Part shown: in pieces, positions 1 through 9,573 of the stretch
Layout: each line of letters starts with the position of its first letter
Numbering within the stretch: the stretch's first letter is position 1
From: Lutibacter sp. Hel_I_33_5
GTDB lineage: Bacteria; Bacteroidota; Bacteroidia; Flavobacteriales; Flavobacteriaceae
Length of the DNA stretch: 64,000 nt
NCBI RefSeq assembly: GCF_007827455.1
Contig: NZ_VISM01000001.1
Coordinates: 2,395,501-2,459,500, forward strand
Direction: 5' to 3'
Program-made: the position numbers and the translations under genes
The notes under the pieces: generated by a model
The model's input: the letters and a program-made list of their open reading frames with translations, nothing else
The model's database searches: none
What the model was told of the DNA's origin: nothing

Positions 1-60
1 CAGAACCAGGAGACTGACTTAGAAGGATTGAACTATAAAAAAGAGCAGTTAGTAGGGTGA
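1..60 (+). CDS. C-terminal end of an unidentified protein (partial)
   Basis: Frame 1 is open from the window edge for 19 codons, ending ...NYKKEQLVG and a TGA at 58-60; the other two plus frames stop within 25 bases. It may be the tail of a gene that converges on galE. The piece is too short to recognise, and chance openness is possible. Confidence 0.35.
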   Translation, partial: QNQETDLEGLNYKKEQLVG

Positions 61-204
61 TAACTCTTAGCTTCATTGGGGGTTTACTATTACTTTTTAG
101 ACATTACTTTTAAGCAAAAGTCTCAACAAGTACATATACCTTATGATTGATAAGAATATTCATTTGGGGACAAATGCAAGTTAAAAATACTAAAAAAAAA
201 TGAA

Positions 205-1212
205 TTATTGCTTTTCTTGCCACTTCCATGCGGAAAGTAGGGCTTCATCAAGTGTTTTTTCTGTCTTCCAATTGAGTTCTTTGTTGGCTATTGTAGTGTC
301 TGCATACGCAGCTGTAATATCACCAGCTCTACGTCCTACAATTTTGTAATTTAAAGGTTTTCCTGTTGCTTTTTCAAAAGATTGTATTACTTCTAATACA
401 GAGCTTCCAGTTCCAGTCCCAACGTTAAAAAACTCGAAATTAGTTTTATTTCTTTTTTCAATTAATCTAGATAAAGCAGCAATATGTGCTTTTGCTAAAT
501 CTACAACATGTATATAATCTCTTACAGCAGTTCCATCTACAGTATCATAATCATCTCCAAAAACAGATAATTCTTTTCTGATTCCTGCTGCTGTTTGTGT
601 AACAAAAGGAATTAAATTTTGAGGAACACCTAATGGTAATTCGCCAATTTTAATACTTTCATGTGCTCCAATAGGGTTAAAATAACGTAATGCTATTGCG
701 TTTAAGTTATAAGAACCACAGCTTTCTTTAATGATTTCTTCGCCAATCTGTTTGGTGTTTCCGTATGGAGATTCAGCAGGTTTTGTAGGCGCGCTTTCCG
801 TAATTGGTAATTGATCTGCCTGACCATAAACTGTACATGAAGAACTAAAAATAAAGTTATCTATTTTTCTATTCTTCATTTCTTGTAAAATATACACCAA
901 AGTTGTGATGTTATTTTCGTAATATTTTAGAGGCTCATTTACACTTTCGCCTACCGCTTTTGAAGCCGCAAAATGGATAATTCCATCTACAGTATTGTTT
1001 TCAAAAAAATGTTGCACATCTTTTTTTACACGTAAATCAATTTGATAAAAATCTGGTTTTGTGCCAGAAATGGAAGTAATTTGATCTAAAACTTCAATTT
1101 TTGAGTTTGATAAGTCGTCAATAATAACTACCTCAAAACCTGAGTTTTGTAATTCTACAACGGTATGCGATCCTATAAAGCCTAATCCGCCTGTAACTAA
1201 TATTCTTTTCAT
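205..1212 (-). CDS. galE: UDP-glucose 4-epimerase
   Basis: This extended short-chain dehydrogenase interconverts UDP-glucose and UDP-galactose with a bound NAD and supplies sugars for polysaccharide synthesis in the cytoplasm. The Rossmann glycine motif GGLGFIGSH is at residues 8-16, the SSSCTVYG segment carries the catalytic Ser near residue 124, and Y150-x3-K154 (YGNTK) is the catalytic pair. The length of 335 residues is normal and the ATG start sits directly before the NAD-binding strand. It lies 43 bases downstream of a sugar aminotransferase on the same strand, so the two probably form an operon. Other UDP-sugar epimerase specificities cannot be excluded from sequence alone. Confidence 0.93.
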   Translation of the reverse strand: MKRILVTGGLGFIGSHTVVELQNSGFEVVIIDDLSNSKIEVLDQITSISGTKPDFYQIDLRVKKDVQHFFENNTVDGIIHFAASKAVGESVNEPLKYYENNITTLVYILQEMKNRKIDNFIFSSSCTVYGQADQLPITESAPTKPAESPYGNTKQIGEEIIKESCGSYNLNAIALRYFNPIGAHESIKIGELPLGVPQNLIPFVTQTAAGIRKELSVFGDDYDTVDGTAVRDYIHVVDLAKAHIAALSRLIEKRNKTNFEFFNVGTGTGSSVLEVIQSFEKATGKPLNYKIVGRRAGDITAAYADTTIANKELNWKTEKTLDEALLSAWKWQEKQ

Positions 1213-1255
1213 TGTTTGTTTAAAAAGTTCGAATTAGCCAGCTAAATTACTTAAT

Positions 1256-2404
1256 TTATTTTAAAAAATCGTTGATTGTCTTAGTTATGAACTCCAATTG
1301 CTCAGTATCTAATTCGGTATGCATTGGTAGAGAAATAACTTCATCAATTAATTGATTAGTTATTTTAAAATCATTTTCATCATAACGATCATCTTTATAT
1401 GCTTTTTGAGCATGTAAAGGAACAGGATAATAGATAGCATTTGCAATACCATTATCTAATAAATGTTGATGTAATTCGTTCCTTTTTCCGTTTGTGATTT
1501 TTAAGGTGTATTGATGAAAAACATGGCAATTACAAGTGTCACAAATTTCTCTACAAGAACTGGTAGTTGGAGTTATAATATTCGGATTGTTAGCGAATGT
1601 ATTGTTATAAAAACGCGCCGCATTTCTTCGAGCTTCACAATAGGAATCTAATAAGGGTAATTTTGCTTTTAAAACAGCTGCTTGAATAGAATCTAATCTT
1701 GAATTTACACCAACAACATCATGATAGTAACGTTTGTACATTCCATGATTTACCATGCCGCGTAATGTGTGGGCTAATTCATCATCATTAGTAAAAATAG
1801 CACCACCATCACCATAACATCCTAAATTTTTAGAAGGGAAAAATGACGTTGTTCCAACATGCCCTATAGTTCCAGCTTTCTTTTTAGAACCATCTTTAAA
1901 AGTGTAATCTGCCCCAATTGCTTGTGCATTATCTTCAATAACAAATAAATTATGTGCTTCGGCAATTTCCATAACAGCGTCCATATTGGCAACTTGCCCA
2001 AATAAATGAACAGGAATAATTGCTTTGGTTTTTGGCGTAATTGCTTTTTTTAACGCATCAATATCAATATTAAATGTATCTGGTTCAACATCAACTAAAA
2101 CGGGTGTTAATTTTAATAAGCTAATCACTTCTACAGTTGCAGCAAAAGTAAAATCAGCAGTAATTACTTCATCTCCTTGTTCTAAACCTAAACCCATCAT
2201 AGCAATTTGCAATGCGTCGGTTCCGTTAGCACATGGAATTACATGTTTTACATCTAAATATTTTTCTAAATCAGCTTGAAATTCTTTAACATAAGGACCG
2301 TTAATATATGCTGATGAATTTAGAACTTCTTGAATAGAGTTATCAACCGTTTCTTTTATTTTTTGATATTGACCTTGTAAGTCAACCATTTGAATTTTTT
2401 TCAT
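1256..2404 (-). CDS. DegT/DnrJ/EryC1/StrS family sugar aminotransferase
   Basis: This PLP enzyme belongs to the family that transfers an amino group to keto nucleotide sugars for LPS or capsule. The PLP lysine is K192 in SFFPSKNLGCYGDGG, the HxFGQ segment (HLFGQ) is near residue 133, and an IEDNAQAIGA cofactor-binding stretch is near residue 156. The length of 382 residues is typical. It is the first gene of a probable two-gene unit with galE and is divergent from the penicillin-acylase gene. The exact keto-sugar substrate is unknown; WecE, PseC and QdtB types share these motifs. Confidence 0.88.
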   Translation of the reverse strand: MKKIQMVDLQGQYQKIKETVDNSIQEVLNSSAYINGPYVKEFQADLEKYLDVKHVIPCANGTDALQIAMMGLGLEQGDEVITADFTFAATVEVISLLKLTPVLVDVEPDTFNIDIDALKKAITPKTKAIIPVHLFGQVANMDAVMEIAEAHNLFVIEDNAQAIGADYTFKDGSKKKAGTIGHVGTTSFFPSKNLGCYGDGGAIFTNDDELAHTLRGMVNHGMYKRYYHDVVGVNSRLDSIQAAVLKAKLPLLDSYCEARRNAARFYNNTFANNPNIITPTTSSCREICDTCNCHVFHQYTLKITNGKRNELHQHLLDNGIANAIYYPVPLHAQKAYKDDRYDENDFKITNQLIDEVISLPMHTELDTEQLEFITKTINDFLK

Positions 2405-2450
2405 TCTGAAAGTGAATTTACAACATCAAAAATACAAATTAAATTTCTCT

Positions 2451-2458
2451 TATCTTTG
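2451..2458 (+). promoter_or_regulatory. Bacteroidota-type -7 box before the penicillin acylase gene
   Basis: TATCTTTG matches TAnnTTTG and lies 20 bases before the ATG at 2478. I see no clear TTG/TTTG element 19-20 bases upstream, so this is only a probable promoter. Confidence 0.45.
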
Positions 2459-2477
2459 GGTAAAATCCGAATAAAAA

Positions 2478-4862
2478 ATGAAGTTGATTAAAAAATTTTT
2501 AAAAATTGCTGTTGCTTTAATTTTAATAGTTATTGTTGGTCTTTTCTTCTATTTGAGAAGTTTTTCGCCGATGTATAATGGTGAGTTAGAGATTGCAAAT
2601 TTAACTGATGAAGTTACTGTTTATTTTGATGATATTGGCGTACCACATATAAATGCTCAAAATCAAAAAGATGCATATACGGCTTTTGGATATGTACATG
2701 CGCAAGATAGATTGTGGCAAATGGAGTTAATTAGAAGAATTGCTGCTGGTAGATTGTCAGAGCTTTTTGGAAAAGAATTGATACGTACGGATAAGTTTTT
2801 CTCTGGATTAGGTATTGAAGAAGCTTCGGAAAAAACTATTGCAGAATTAGATAAAACAAGTGAAAGATATCAATATGTTATGGCTTATTTGGATGGAATA
2901 AATCAGTATATCGAAAATGGAAAAACACCTTTAGAATTTACGCTGATTGGTCTAAAAAAAGAAAAATATACCATTAAAGATGTGTATAGTGTTTTTGGTT
3001 ATATGGCCTTTAGTTTTGCTGTTGCTCATAAAACTGACCCTATGTTAACTGAAGTAAAAGAAAAATTAGGATTAGCATATTTTAATGAATTGATAGGTGC
3101 GGAGACAGAAAACCTAACCTATATAAAAAGCAGTAAAGACGATAAAATAAAAGGCGATTTTGCGAAAGCAATAAGTGGTTTATACGATAAGCTTCCAATT
3201 TCTCCTTTTATAGGAAGTAATTCTTGGGTGATTGCTCCTGAAAAAACAAAGAATGGAAAAGTGATTTTCGCAAATGATCCTCACATTGGATTTTCACAAC
3301 CTTCAGTTTGGTATCAATCACATATAAAAACGCCAAATTATGAGATGTATGGATTTAATCTGGCATTATCACCTTTTCCTTTATTGGGACATAACAGAAA
3401 TTATGCATATGGTTTAACGATGTTTGAGAATGATGATGTAGATTTTTACTTAGAAAAAAATAATCCAGAGAATGAGATGGAATATCAAACTCCTAATGGA
3501 TATGTGAAATATGACATTAGAGAAAAACGGATTAAAATAAAAGGAGAAAAAGATTCTGTGTATCAAATAAAAGTGAGTAAACATGGACCTCTTATGAATG
3601 GTGTTATTGATTTTCTTGATGATGAACGTCCAATTGCCATGCAATGGATTTATACAAAACATCAAAATAAATTATTAGATGTTGGTTATGAGATATCACA
3701 CGCTACATCTTTAGCAGAATTTAAAGAAGGTGCAAAAAAATTACATGCGCCAGGTTTAAATATGATGTATGGTGATGCAAAAGATAATGTAGCTTGGTTT
3801 GCTTCAGGAAAGTTGTATAAATACAGAGATTCTTTATACACAAAAACTTTTTTAGATGGAACCTCTGGAAAAGATGAAATTGTAGAATATTTAGATTTTA
3901 ATAAAAATCCGCAATCAATAAATCCGCCTTGGGGATATGTGTATTCTGCCAATAATCAGCCAGATTCTATAGCAGGAATGTTATATCCTGGTTATTACTT
4001 AGCCGAAAATAGAGCAAAACGAATTGTAGAGTTATTAGAAGCTAAAAACGACTTCACAAAAGAAGATGTAGCAACCATGTTATACGATGTTGTTTCTCCA
4101 ACGGCACCAGTTGTGATTAAAAGTTTATTAAATTATTTAGACGACTCTGATTTTTCTGCAAGTCAGAAAATTGCCATAAATTATTTAAAAACTTGGAAAG
4201 GAAATTATAATAAAGATGAAGTTGCTCCAGTTATTTATAATCGATTTGTATATGAGTTTCAGAAAAATACATTTGCTGATGAAATGGGTAAATCTTTTAA
4301 TCAGTTTGTAAATACACCTTTTGTAGAAAAAGTTTTACCAGTTCAAGCAGAAAAAGAAAAATCGATTTGGTGGGATGATATTTCTACGAAGGATACAGTA
4401 GAAAGTAAGCAAGAAATTATTAATAAATCATTTGTAAATACATTTACGTTTTTACAAAATCAATTAGGAGAAAATGTAGATAATTGGACATGGAATAGAG
4501 TTGCTTCTGTTGAGTATGAACATGCTATAGGAAAAGCTGGCGGTTTACTAAGAAAATATTTTAATGTTGGGCCATTTGAAACTATTGGTGGAGATCAGGT
4601 GATTAATAATCAGATATTTAATATTGATTCTACTGGGTATTATAAAATAAAAGCAGGTCCATCAACACGTAGAATTGTAGATTTTTCTGATGTAGAAAAT
4701 AGCTTAGCAATTTTACCTACTGGACAATCCGGAAATAGAGCTAGTGAGCATTATAAAGATCAAGCTCAAAAGTATTTAAATGGTGAGTTTGTAAAAATGA
4801 GACTTAATGCGTCTGATATTAGGAAAAGTAAAAATGTGTTGATTTTGAAGCCGAAGAAATAG
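2478..4862 (+). CDS. Penicillin acylase family (Ntn-hydrolase) protein
   Basis: The protein has an N-terminal membrane or signal segment (about residues 7-26), then the large penicillin-amidase fold. Family members cleave themselves to expose an N-terminal nucleophile; the expected nucleophile is S247 in IGSNSWVIAP, followed by the calcium/substrate region NDPHIGFSQPSVWYQ. The length of 794 residues fits the unprocessed precursor. The likely location is the periplasm, attached to the membrane. Substrates in this family include N-acyl amides, acyl-homoserine lactones and peptides, and sequence alone does not decide between them. Its stop codon abuts the stop of the convergent lipoprotein gene with no spacer. 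Confidence 0.88.
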   Translation: MKLIKKFLKIAVALILIVIVGLFFYLRSFSPMYNGELEIANLTDEVTVYFDDIGVPHINAQNQKDAYTAFGYVHAQDRLWQMELIRRIAAGRLSELFGKELIRTDKFFSGLGIEEASEKTIAELDKTSERYQYVMAYLDGINQYIENGKTPLEFTLIGLKKEKYTIKDVYSVFGYMAFSFAVAHKTDPMLTEVKEKLGLAYFNELIGAETENLTYIKSSKDDKIKGDFAKAISGLYDKLPISPFIGSNSWVIAPEKTKNGKVIFANDPHIGFSQPSVWYQSHIKTPNYEMYGFNLALSPFPLLGHNRNYAYGLTMFENDDVDFYLEKNNPENEMEYQTPNGYVKYDIREKRIKIKGEKDSVYQIKVSKHGPLMNGVIDFLDDERPIAMQWIYTKHQNKLLDVGYEISHATSLAEFKEGAKKLHAPGLNMMYGDAKDNVAWFASGKLYKYRDSLYTKTFLDGTSGKDEIVEYLDFNKNPQSINPPWGYVYSANNQPDSIAGMLYPGYYLAENRAKRIVELLEAKNDFTKEDVATMLYDVVSPTAPVVIKSLLNYLDDSDFSASQKIAINYLKTWKGNYNKDEVAPVIYNRFVYEFQKNTFADEMGKSFNQFVNTPFVEKVLPVQAEKEKSIWWDDISTKDTVESKQEIINKSFVNTFTFLQNQLGENVDNWTWNRVASVEYEHAIGKAGGLLRKYFNVGPFETIGGDQVINNQIFNIDSTGYYKIKAGPSTRRIVDFSDVENSLAILPTGQSGNRASEHYKDQAQKYLNGEFVKMRLNASDIRKSKNVLILKPKK

Positions 4863-5546
4863 TTATTGATGATTTTGATTTATAACCTGATCAAGTGTTA
4901 GTTTTTTATAAACTATATCCATACTTTGAGCATATTCTTCAATTGTATTTTTATAACCAATGGCTTTTCTAAGTTCATTAACTTTTTCAGGATTTTTAAT
5001 TGGCCAAATAAAATATTTCCATTCTATTTTTCCTGTTTTATTGTTTTTAATTTCTCTACCTGAAGCTTGAGTACCATAAATTTGTTCTTTTTTTTGATAC
5101 ATTAATAATCTATCCTGCATCATTGCTACTAAAGTCATAGGTATTTCTTTTTGTTTACCTGCTTTTTCAATTAAAGTAAAGTGTTTTTCAATAATATTCT
5201 TTCTAGAATGTTGAATTACATACCATGCAGCTTTATTGGTTGGTTCTCCTACTAAACTTTTTCCTGGGTATCCATTTTTTTTGATTATTGACTCAACTTT
5301 AATTTGATTTAAACTATCATGTTTATTTATGATAACCCACTTCTTTTTTTGAAATTCCTCTAAAGTATATCCTTGTTCTTTAAGGAATTTTTTATAATTT
5401 TTAGTAGGACTGTTTAATAAATATCTAAATGTTTGGTCAACATTATAAATACTGTCTAGTTCTTTTTTTAAAGCTTCTTTGTTTATTTTTCTTTTACATG
5501 ATGTTGTAAAGTGAATAAGGAAAATTAATAAAATAATTTTTTTCAT
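4863..5546 (-). CDS. DUF6624-like lipoprotein
   Basis: This 227-residue protein starts with a lipoprotein signal peptide ending in the lipobox TTSC near residue 17. The mature part has the pattern LDSIYNVDQTFR ... WYVIQHS ... AMMQDRLLMYQ ... YGTQ that I associate with DUF6624; no function is established for that family. It is the last gene of the minus-strand run that starts at 9438, 11 bases after the nitroreductase gene. The family assignment is from memory of the motif, not from a search. Confidence 0.7.
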   Translation of the reverse strand: MKKIILLIFLIHFTTSCKRKINKEALKKELDSIYNVDQTFRYLLNSPTKNYKKFLKEQGYTLEEFQKKKWVIINKHDSLNQIKVESIIKKNGYPGKSLVGEPTNKAAWYVIQHSRKNIIEKHFTLIEKAGKQKEIPMTLVAMMQDRLLMYQKKEQIYGTQASGREIKNNKTGKIEWKYFIWPIKNPEKVNELRKAIGYKNTIEEYAQSMDIVYKKLTLDQVINQNHQ

Positions 5547-5557
5547 AATACTAGTTT

Positions 5558-6292
5558 TTATCTTTCCTTATAAACTTCATCAAAAGGAATTCTAAAACGA
5601 TCGCCATAAACACCTTCTGGCTTTCTGATTCCGCAAGATACAATCATATTTATTTCAGAACCATAAGGCAGTTTAAGTAATTTTTTTAAGCGCCAAGTAT
5701 CCGAACCTTCCATTGGGCATGTGTCATAGTTTTCTGCTGCCATAGATAGCATAAATGTTTGTGCAGCTAAACCACACGTTTTATGAGCTACAATTCGCAT
5801 ATCGCTATTTCTAACTTCTCGATACATGGGTTTAAATAAACCTGTAATTAAAATCATTAAATATTTAAAGTAACCAAGAATACCTAAAAATTCTGTGTAC
5901 GCAAACGGAATTATTTTTCCGTAATAATTTCTGGCTACTTTTTCTCTTCCACGTTGTTCAGATTTTGGATTGTTTTTTCCGAACACCTTATCCATGAAAC
6001 CTAAATTAGCTTTTGCACGTTTTTTCCATAAATCCTTTCTCACTATAAAAACCACTAATTGTTGTGCTGTTTTTGCAGCATTCTGATTAAAACACATTGG
6101 TGCAATTTTATCAATGGTTTCTTTTGAAGTTATATGATAAAACTCCCACAACTGCATATTGCTACTAGTTGGAGCTAAACTAGCTTGCTCTAAACATTTT
6201 TTAACAATCGATTTGTCAATTGGTTTTTCAGCATCGTAAATTCTTACAGAACGTCTATAGTGTATAGCTTCTGAAACTGTTTTTTCTGACAT
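5558..6292 (-). CDS. Nitroreductase family FMN-dependent oxidoreductase
   Basis: The N-terminus HYRRSVRIYDAEKPID is the characteristic FMN-phosphate-binding start of nitroreductases, followed by ASLAPTSSNMQLWEFY. The C-terminal MIVSCGIRKPEG region closes the FMN site. At 244 residues it is slightly longer than the usual ~200, with extra sequence near residues 95-140 that is rich in basic and hydrophobic residues. It lies 5 bases downstream of the AlkB-like gene and is probably co-transcribed with it. The substrate is unknown. Confidence 0.85.
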   Translation of the reverse strand: MSEKTVSEAIHYRRSVRIYDAEKPIDKSIVKKCLEQASLAPTSSNMQLWEFYHITSKETIDKIAPMCFNQNAAKTAQQLVVFIVRKDLWKKRAKANLGFMDKVFGKNNPKSEQRGREKVARNYYGKIIPFAYTEFLGILGYFKYLMILITGLFKPMYREVRNSDMRIVAHKTCGLAAQTFMLSMAAENYDTCPMEGSDTWRLKKLLKLPYGSEINMIVSCGIRKPEGVYGDRFRIPFDEVYKER

Positions 6293-6297
6293 AAATT

Positions 6298-7332
6298 TTA
6301 AGAAATTTCTTCTAGTTTTTTATTCATTAATCTAAACCAAAGTGGTGGGAATAATGATAAAATCATCATTCCAGGATATCCTGTTGGCATTTGCGGACTT
6401 TCTGGTAAAGACTTTAATAATTGATAATGTTTTGCTCCGTTATAATGATGATCTGAATGACGTGATAAATTAAACAACATTGCCTGCCCAATGGCATGGT
6501 CGGAGTTCCAAGAGTGCGTTCTTTTCACCCGTTCAAAACGACCGTGATCATTTTTATTTCTAAGTAAACCGTAGTGTTCTATATAATTTACGGTTTCTAA
6601 TTGTATAATTCCAAAAACAGCTGCTGCAATAAAAGCGAGCAGTACAAAAATTCCTAAAAAATAATAAATATTACTTAAGATAAGAATGTTGCAAAGAGTG
6701 TATATAACCATTCTATTTTGAAGATGAAACCAACTTCTATTACTTTCTTTTAATCGTTTATTTTCTAAATTCCATGCTTGAAAATAACTAGAGAAATGAG
6801 AGCGTATATAAAAAGTGTAAATCAGTTCATTTTTTCTAGCAGTAGCAGCGTCTTTTGGTGTGGCTACATTAAAATGATGTCCTGCATTATGATACGGTAA
6901 AAAATGTGCATTTAAAGAGGTGAGAAGTAGTAATTCTCCTAAAAACTCATCAAATCGATTATTTCTATGTCCTAATTCATGTCCAACATTTAAGCCAATG
7001 GCACCGCATAATAATCCCATAGAAATAATTCTTCCTATAAGCTCTAGATTTGATAAATTAACGTCTTGTACTGCATCAAAAAATAGATATAGAAATATAA
7101 ATTGTATAGGTACTGTAGCGTATAAAATAGCAGTGTAAATTTTATTTTCTTTCTCCTTTTTTTCTTCGTCTTTTGTGAAATTGTACTTGTTAGGTTTAAA
7201 AATTAATTCCACTAAAGGCATTATTATAAAAAAAATAATAAAAGGTAAATGGCAAAGCCAACCATAAGAATTAAAAGAGATATATGCTGTTACGGGGAGT
7301 ATGAAAATAGATAAATATTTTAGAGCTTTCAT
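6298..7332 (-). CDS. AlkB-like integral-membrane alkane/fatty-acyl monooxygenase
   Basis: This membrane di-iron enzyme carries the histidine boxes of alkane 1-monooxygenases in order: HELGHRNN, HNAGHHFNVATPKDAA, NYIEHYGL and RHSDHHYNGAKHYQ. Several hydrophobic segments surround them, and the length of 344 residues suits the family (about 340-400). Family members hydroxylate the terminal carbon of alkanes using rubredoxin. No rubredoxin gene is seen beside it, so the electron donor must be encoded elsewhere. A fatty-acid or other lipid hydroxylase role is also possible. Confidence 0.85.
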   Translation of the reverse strand: MKALKYLSIFILPVTAYISFNSYGWLCHLPFIIFFIIMPLVELIFKPNKYNFTKDEEKKEKENKIYTAILYATVPIQFIFLYLFFDAVQDVNLSNLELIGRIISMGLLCGAIGLNVGHELGHRNNRFDEFLGELLLLTSLNAHFLPYHNAGHHFNVATPKDAATARKNELIYTFYIRSHFSSYFQAWNLENKRLKESNRSWFHLQNRMVIYTLCNILILSNIYYFLGIFVLLAFIAAAVFGIIQLETVNYIEHYGLLRNKNDHGRFERVKRTHSWNSDHAIGQAMLFNLSRHSDHHYNGAKHYQLLKSLPESPQMPTGYPGMMILSLFPPLWFRLMNKKLEEIS

Positions 7333-7366
7333 TAAGTGATAAATGTTTCTCTAAAGATAGTAATAT

Positions 7367-8050
7367 CTAGCATGCGCTCCAAATAGCTTCTTTTGGTGTT
7401 GGCGCTTTTATAAAAATATTTTCTTTCGAAATTGGGTGGACAAACTCAATTTTTCTAGCATGTAGATGAATGCTTCCGTCTTTGTTACTTCTTTTAGCTC
7501 CGTACTTTAAATCACCTTTTATTGTGCTTCCAATAGAGGATAGTTGTACTCTAATTTGATGATGTCTACCTGTTTCTAAATCAATTTCTAATAGATAATA
7601 GTTGTCTAATTTTTTTAGAGTTTTGTAGTGAAGTATTGCTTTTTTACTTCCATCAGTTTCCTTAATAAAAGAAGTCGATTTATTATTTTTTGGATTCTTC
7701 TTTAAAAAATGAATTAAAGTATCTGCTGCTTTTTTTGGTTGATTCTTTACAACTGCCCAATATGTTTTTTTGATGGTTTTTTCACGGAGCATTTTATTTA
7801 ATCGCTCTAGTGCTTTTGAAGTTCTTGCAAAAATTACAATTCCAGTTGTGGGCCTGTCTAATCGATGAACCGTACCGAGATAAACATTACCTGGTTTATT
7901 GTATTTTTCTTTGATGTATTCCTTAACAACATCGCTTAACGGTTTGTCACCAGTTTTATCACCTTGTACAATATCACCTGCTCTTTTATTGACAATAATA
8001 ATATGATTGTCTTCAAATAAAACCTGTAAATTGTCTTTGTGAGAATGCAT
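7367..8050 (-). CDS. RluA-family pseudouridine synthase
   Basis: The enzyme isomerises uridine to pseudouridine in rRNA or tRNA. The catalytic motif HRLDRPTTGIVIFARTS carries the essential Asp, and the C-terminal RHHQIRVQLSSIG and GDLKYGA motifs match the RluA/RluC group. The length of 227 residues indicates a catalytic domain without an N-terminal S4 domain, as in RluA or TruC. It is 6 bases downstream of engB in the same operon. The modified site cannot be told from sequence. Confidence 0.9.
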   Translation of the reverse strand: MHSHKDNLQVLFEDNHIIIVNKRAGDIVQGDKTGDKPLSDVVKEYIKEKYNKPGNVYLGTVHRLDRPTTGIVIFARTSKALERLNKMLREKTIKKTYWAVVKNQPKKAADTLIHFLKKNPKNNKSTSFIKETDGSKKAILHYKTLKKLDNYYLLEIDLETGRHHQIRVQLSSIGSTIKGDLKYGAKRSNKDGSIHLHARKIEFVHPISKENIFIKAPTPKEAIWSAC

Positions 8051-8056
8051 TGTTGA

Positions 8057-8668
8057 TTATTTAAAATCTTTAGCTACATCTTCGTTTACGCCATCAATAA
8101 AATCTAAAAATTCTTTACGTCCTAAACCTGTTGAAGATGAGGTTAAGAAATTTATTGGTAATGTTTCCCAATGTTGAAGTAATTTCTTTTTATAAGAAGT
8201 TATTTGTTTGTTTAATTTAGAGCTTCCTAATTTATCAGCTTTTGTAAAAACGATACAAAAAGGAATTTGATTTTCACCTAGAAACTTCATGAATTCCAAA
8301 TCAATTTTTTGCGGATCATGTCTGGAATCAATTAAGACAAAAGTACAAACCAATTGCTCTCTTTCTTTGAAGTAATTTTCTATGAAATATTGAAATATGG
8401 TTCTTTTCTTTTTAGAAACTTTAGCATACCCATAGCCAGGTAAATCTACTAAAAACCAATTATTATTTATTTTAAAATGATTAATAAGCTGAGTTTTTCC
8501 TGGTTTTCCAGAGATTTTCGCCAAATCTTTACGCTCCATTAACATATTGATGAGCGAAGATTTACCAACATTAGATCGTCCAATAAAAGCGTATTCTGGA
8601 AGTCTATCTTTGGGAGCTTTAGTAACATTACTATTGCTCATTATAAATTCTGCCGATTTAATTTTCAT
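8057..8668 (-). CDS. engB: Ribosome biogenesis GTPase EngB (YihA/YsxC)
   Basis: This small GTPase is needed for 50S subunit assembly. The P-loop GRSNVGKSSLIN is near residue 31, the G3 motif DLPGYGYA follows near residue 75, and the G4 motif TKAD is near residue 143. The length of 203 residues is standard. It lies between an alpha/beta hydrolase gene (5-base gap) and the RluA-type gene, which gives the operon a ribosome-maturation theme. Confidence 0.95.
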   Translation of the reverse strand: MKIKSAEFIMSNSNVTKAPKDRLPEYAFIGRSNVGKSSLINMLMERKDLAKISGKPGKTQLINHFKINNNWFLVDLPGYGYAKVSKKKRTIFQYFIENYFKEREQLVCTFVLIDSRHDPQKIDLEFMKFLGENQIPFCIVFTKADKLGSSKLNKQITSYKKKLLQHWETLPINFLTSSSTGLGRKEFLDFIDGVNEDVAKDFK

Positions 8669-8673
8669 TGGAA

Positions 8674-9438
8674 CTAAATATTTCTAGAACTAAGCCAGTC
8701 TTGTAGAATTTGATTGAATTCTTTTGGGGTTTCCATCATGGCTGCGTGCCCACATTTATCAATCCAAAATAAATCTGAATCGGGTAAAAGTTTGTGAAAA
8801 TCTTCAGCAACTTCTGGTGGTGTAACACCGTCTTGTTTTCCCCAAATTAAACAAGTAGGTTGTTTCATGTTAGGAATATCAGCAGCCATATTATGTCTAA
8901 TTGCACTTTTTGCAATCGACAATGTTTTTAAGGCTTTCATTCTGTCATTTACGGTAACAAAAATCTCATCAACCAATTCTTTGGTTGCAATTTTTGGATC
9001 ATAAAAAACTTCTTCTGCTTTTTGCTTAATATAATCGTAGTTTCCTCTTTTGGGGAAACTGTCTCCCATAGATTTTTCATACAAACCAGAACTTCCTGTT
9101 AGAACAAGTGCCGCAACATCTTCTGGATAATGTTTTAGGTAATACAAAGCAATATGACCGCCTAAAGAATTCCCTAATAAAACAACTTTATTTAGCTTTT
9201 TATATTCAATAAATTCATGAAGGTATTTTGCTAAATTCTTGACATTCGTTTTTATTAAGGGAAGTGTATAAAGAGGTAATTCAGGAATTAAAACTTTATA
9301 TCCGTTTTTAGGAAAATGAGAAAAAGTATGTTCAAAATTACTTAAAGCTCCCATTAAACCATGAAGTACAACTATAGCTTGACCTTCACCAGCTTCTGCA
9401 AACGTAAAATCTCCTTCAGTCCTTAATTTTTCAGTCAT
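8674..9438 (-). CDS. Alpha/beta-fold hydrolase
   Basis: The fold is shown by the oxyanion segment VLHGLMG, the nucleophile elbow GNSLGGH, a late Asp near KQDGVTPPE and the catalytic His in CGHAAMMETP. I place the start at the ATG at 9438 (MTEKLRTEG). A TTG nine codons upstream at 9465 keeps the frame open but lies inside the probable -7 promoter element. The length is then 254 residues, typical for this family. It is the first gene of the operon running down to 4863. The substrate is unknown. Confidence 0.85.
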   Translation of the reverse strand: MTEKLRTEGDFTFAEAGEGQAIVVLHGLMGALSNFEHTFSHFPKNGYKVLIPELPLYTLPLIKTNVKNLAKYLHEFIEYKKLNKVVLLGNSLGGHIALYYLKHYPEDVAALVLTGSSGLYEKSMGDSFPKRGNYDYIKQKAEEVFYDPKIATKELVDEIFVTVNDRMKALKTLSIAKSAIRHNMAADIPNMKQPTCLIWGKQDGVTPPEVAEDFHKLLPDSDLFWIDKCGHAAMMETPKEFNQILQDWLSSRNI

Positions 9439-9462
9439 TAAATTTTTGGTTTGACGTAACGA

Positions 9463-9470
9463 CAAATGTA
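9463..9470 (-). promoter_or_regulatory. Probable -7 box for the hydrolase-engB operon
   Basis: On the minus strand this reads TACATTTG, a TAnnTTTG match about 25 bases upstream of the hydrolase ATG. No well-spaced TTG element is visible, so confidence is moderate. Confidence 0.45.
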
Positions 9471-9573
9471 ACTTTTTTTTATCAAATATTCACTTTTATT
9501 ATTTGCGATCAATTTTAAAGCTCTTGTCCGCTAATCTCTCGGTTTTTGATTTCAAATGATAGGAAATTGCAAT

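Noticed and set aside
2025..2279. Long opposite-strand frames inside aminotransferase, FtsZ, LysS, SecDF and Mdh genes.
   Set aside because: They are antisense shadows of well-supported genes, with skewed composition and no family resemblance.
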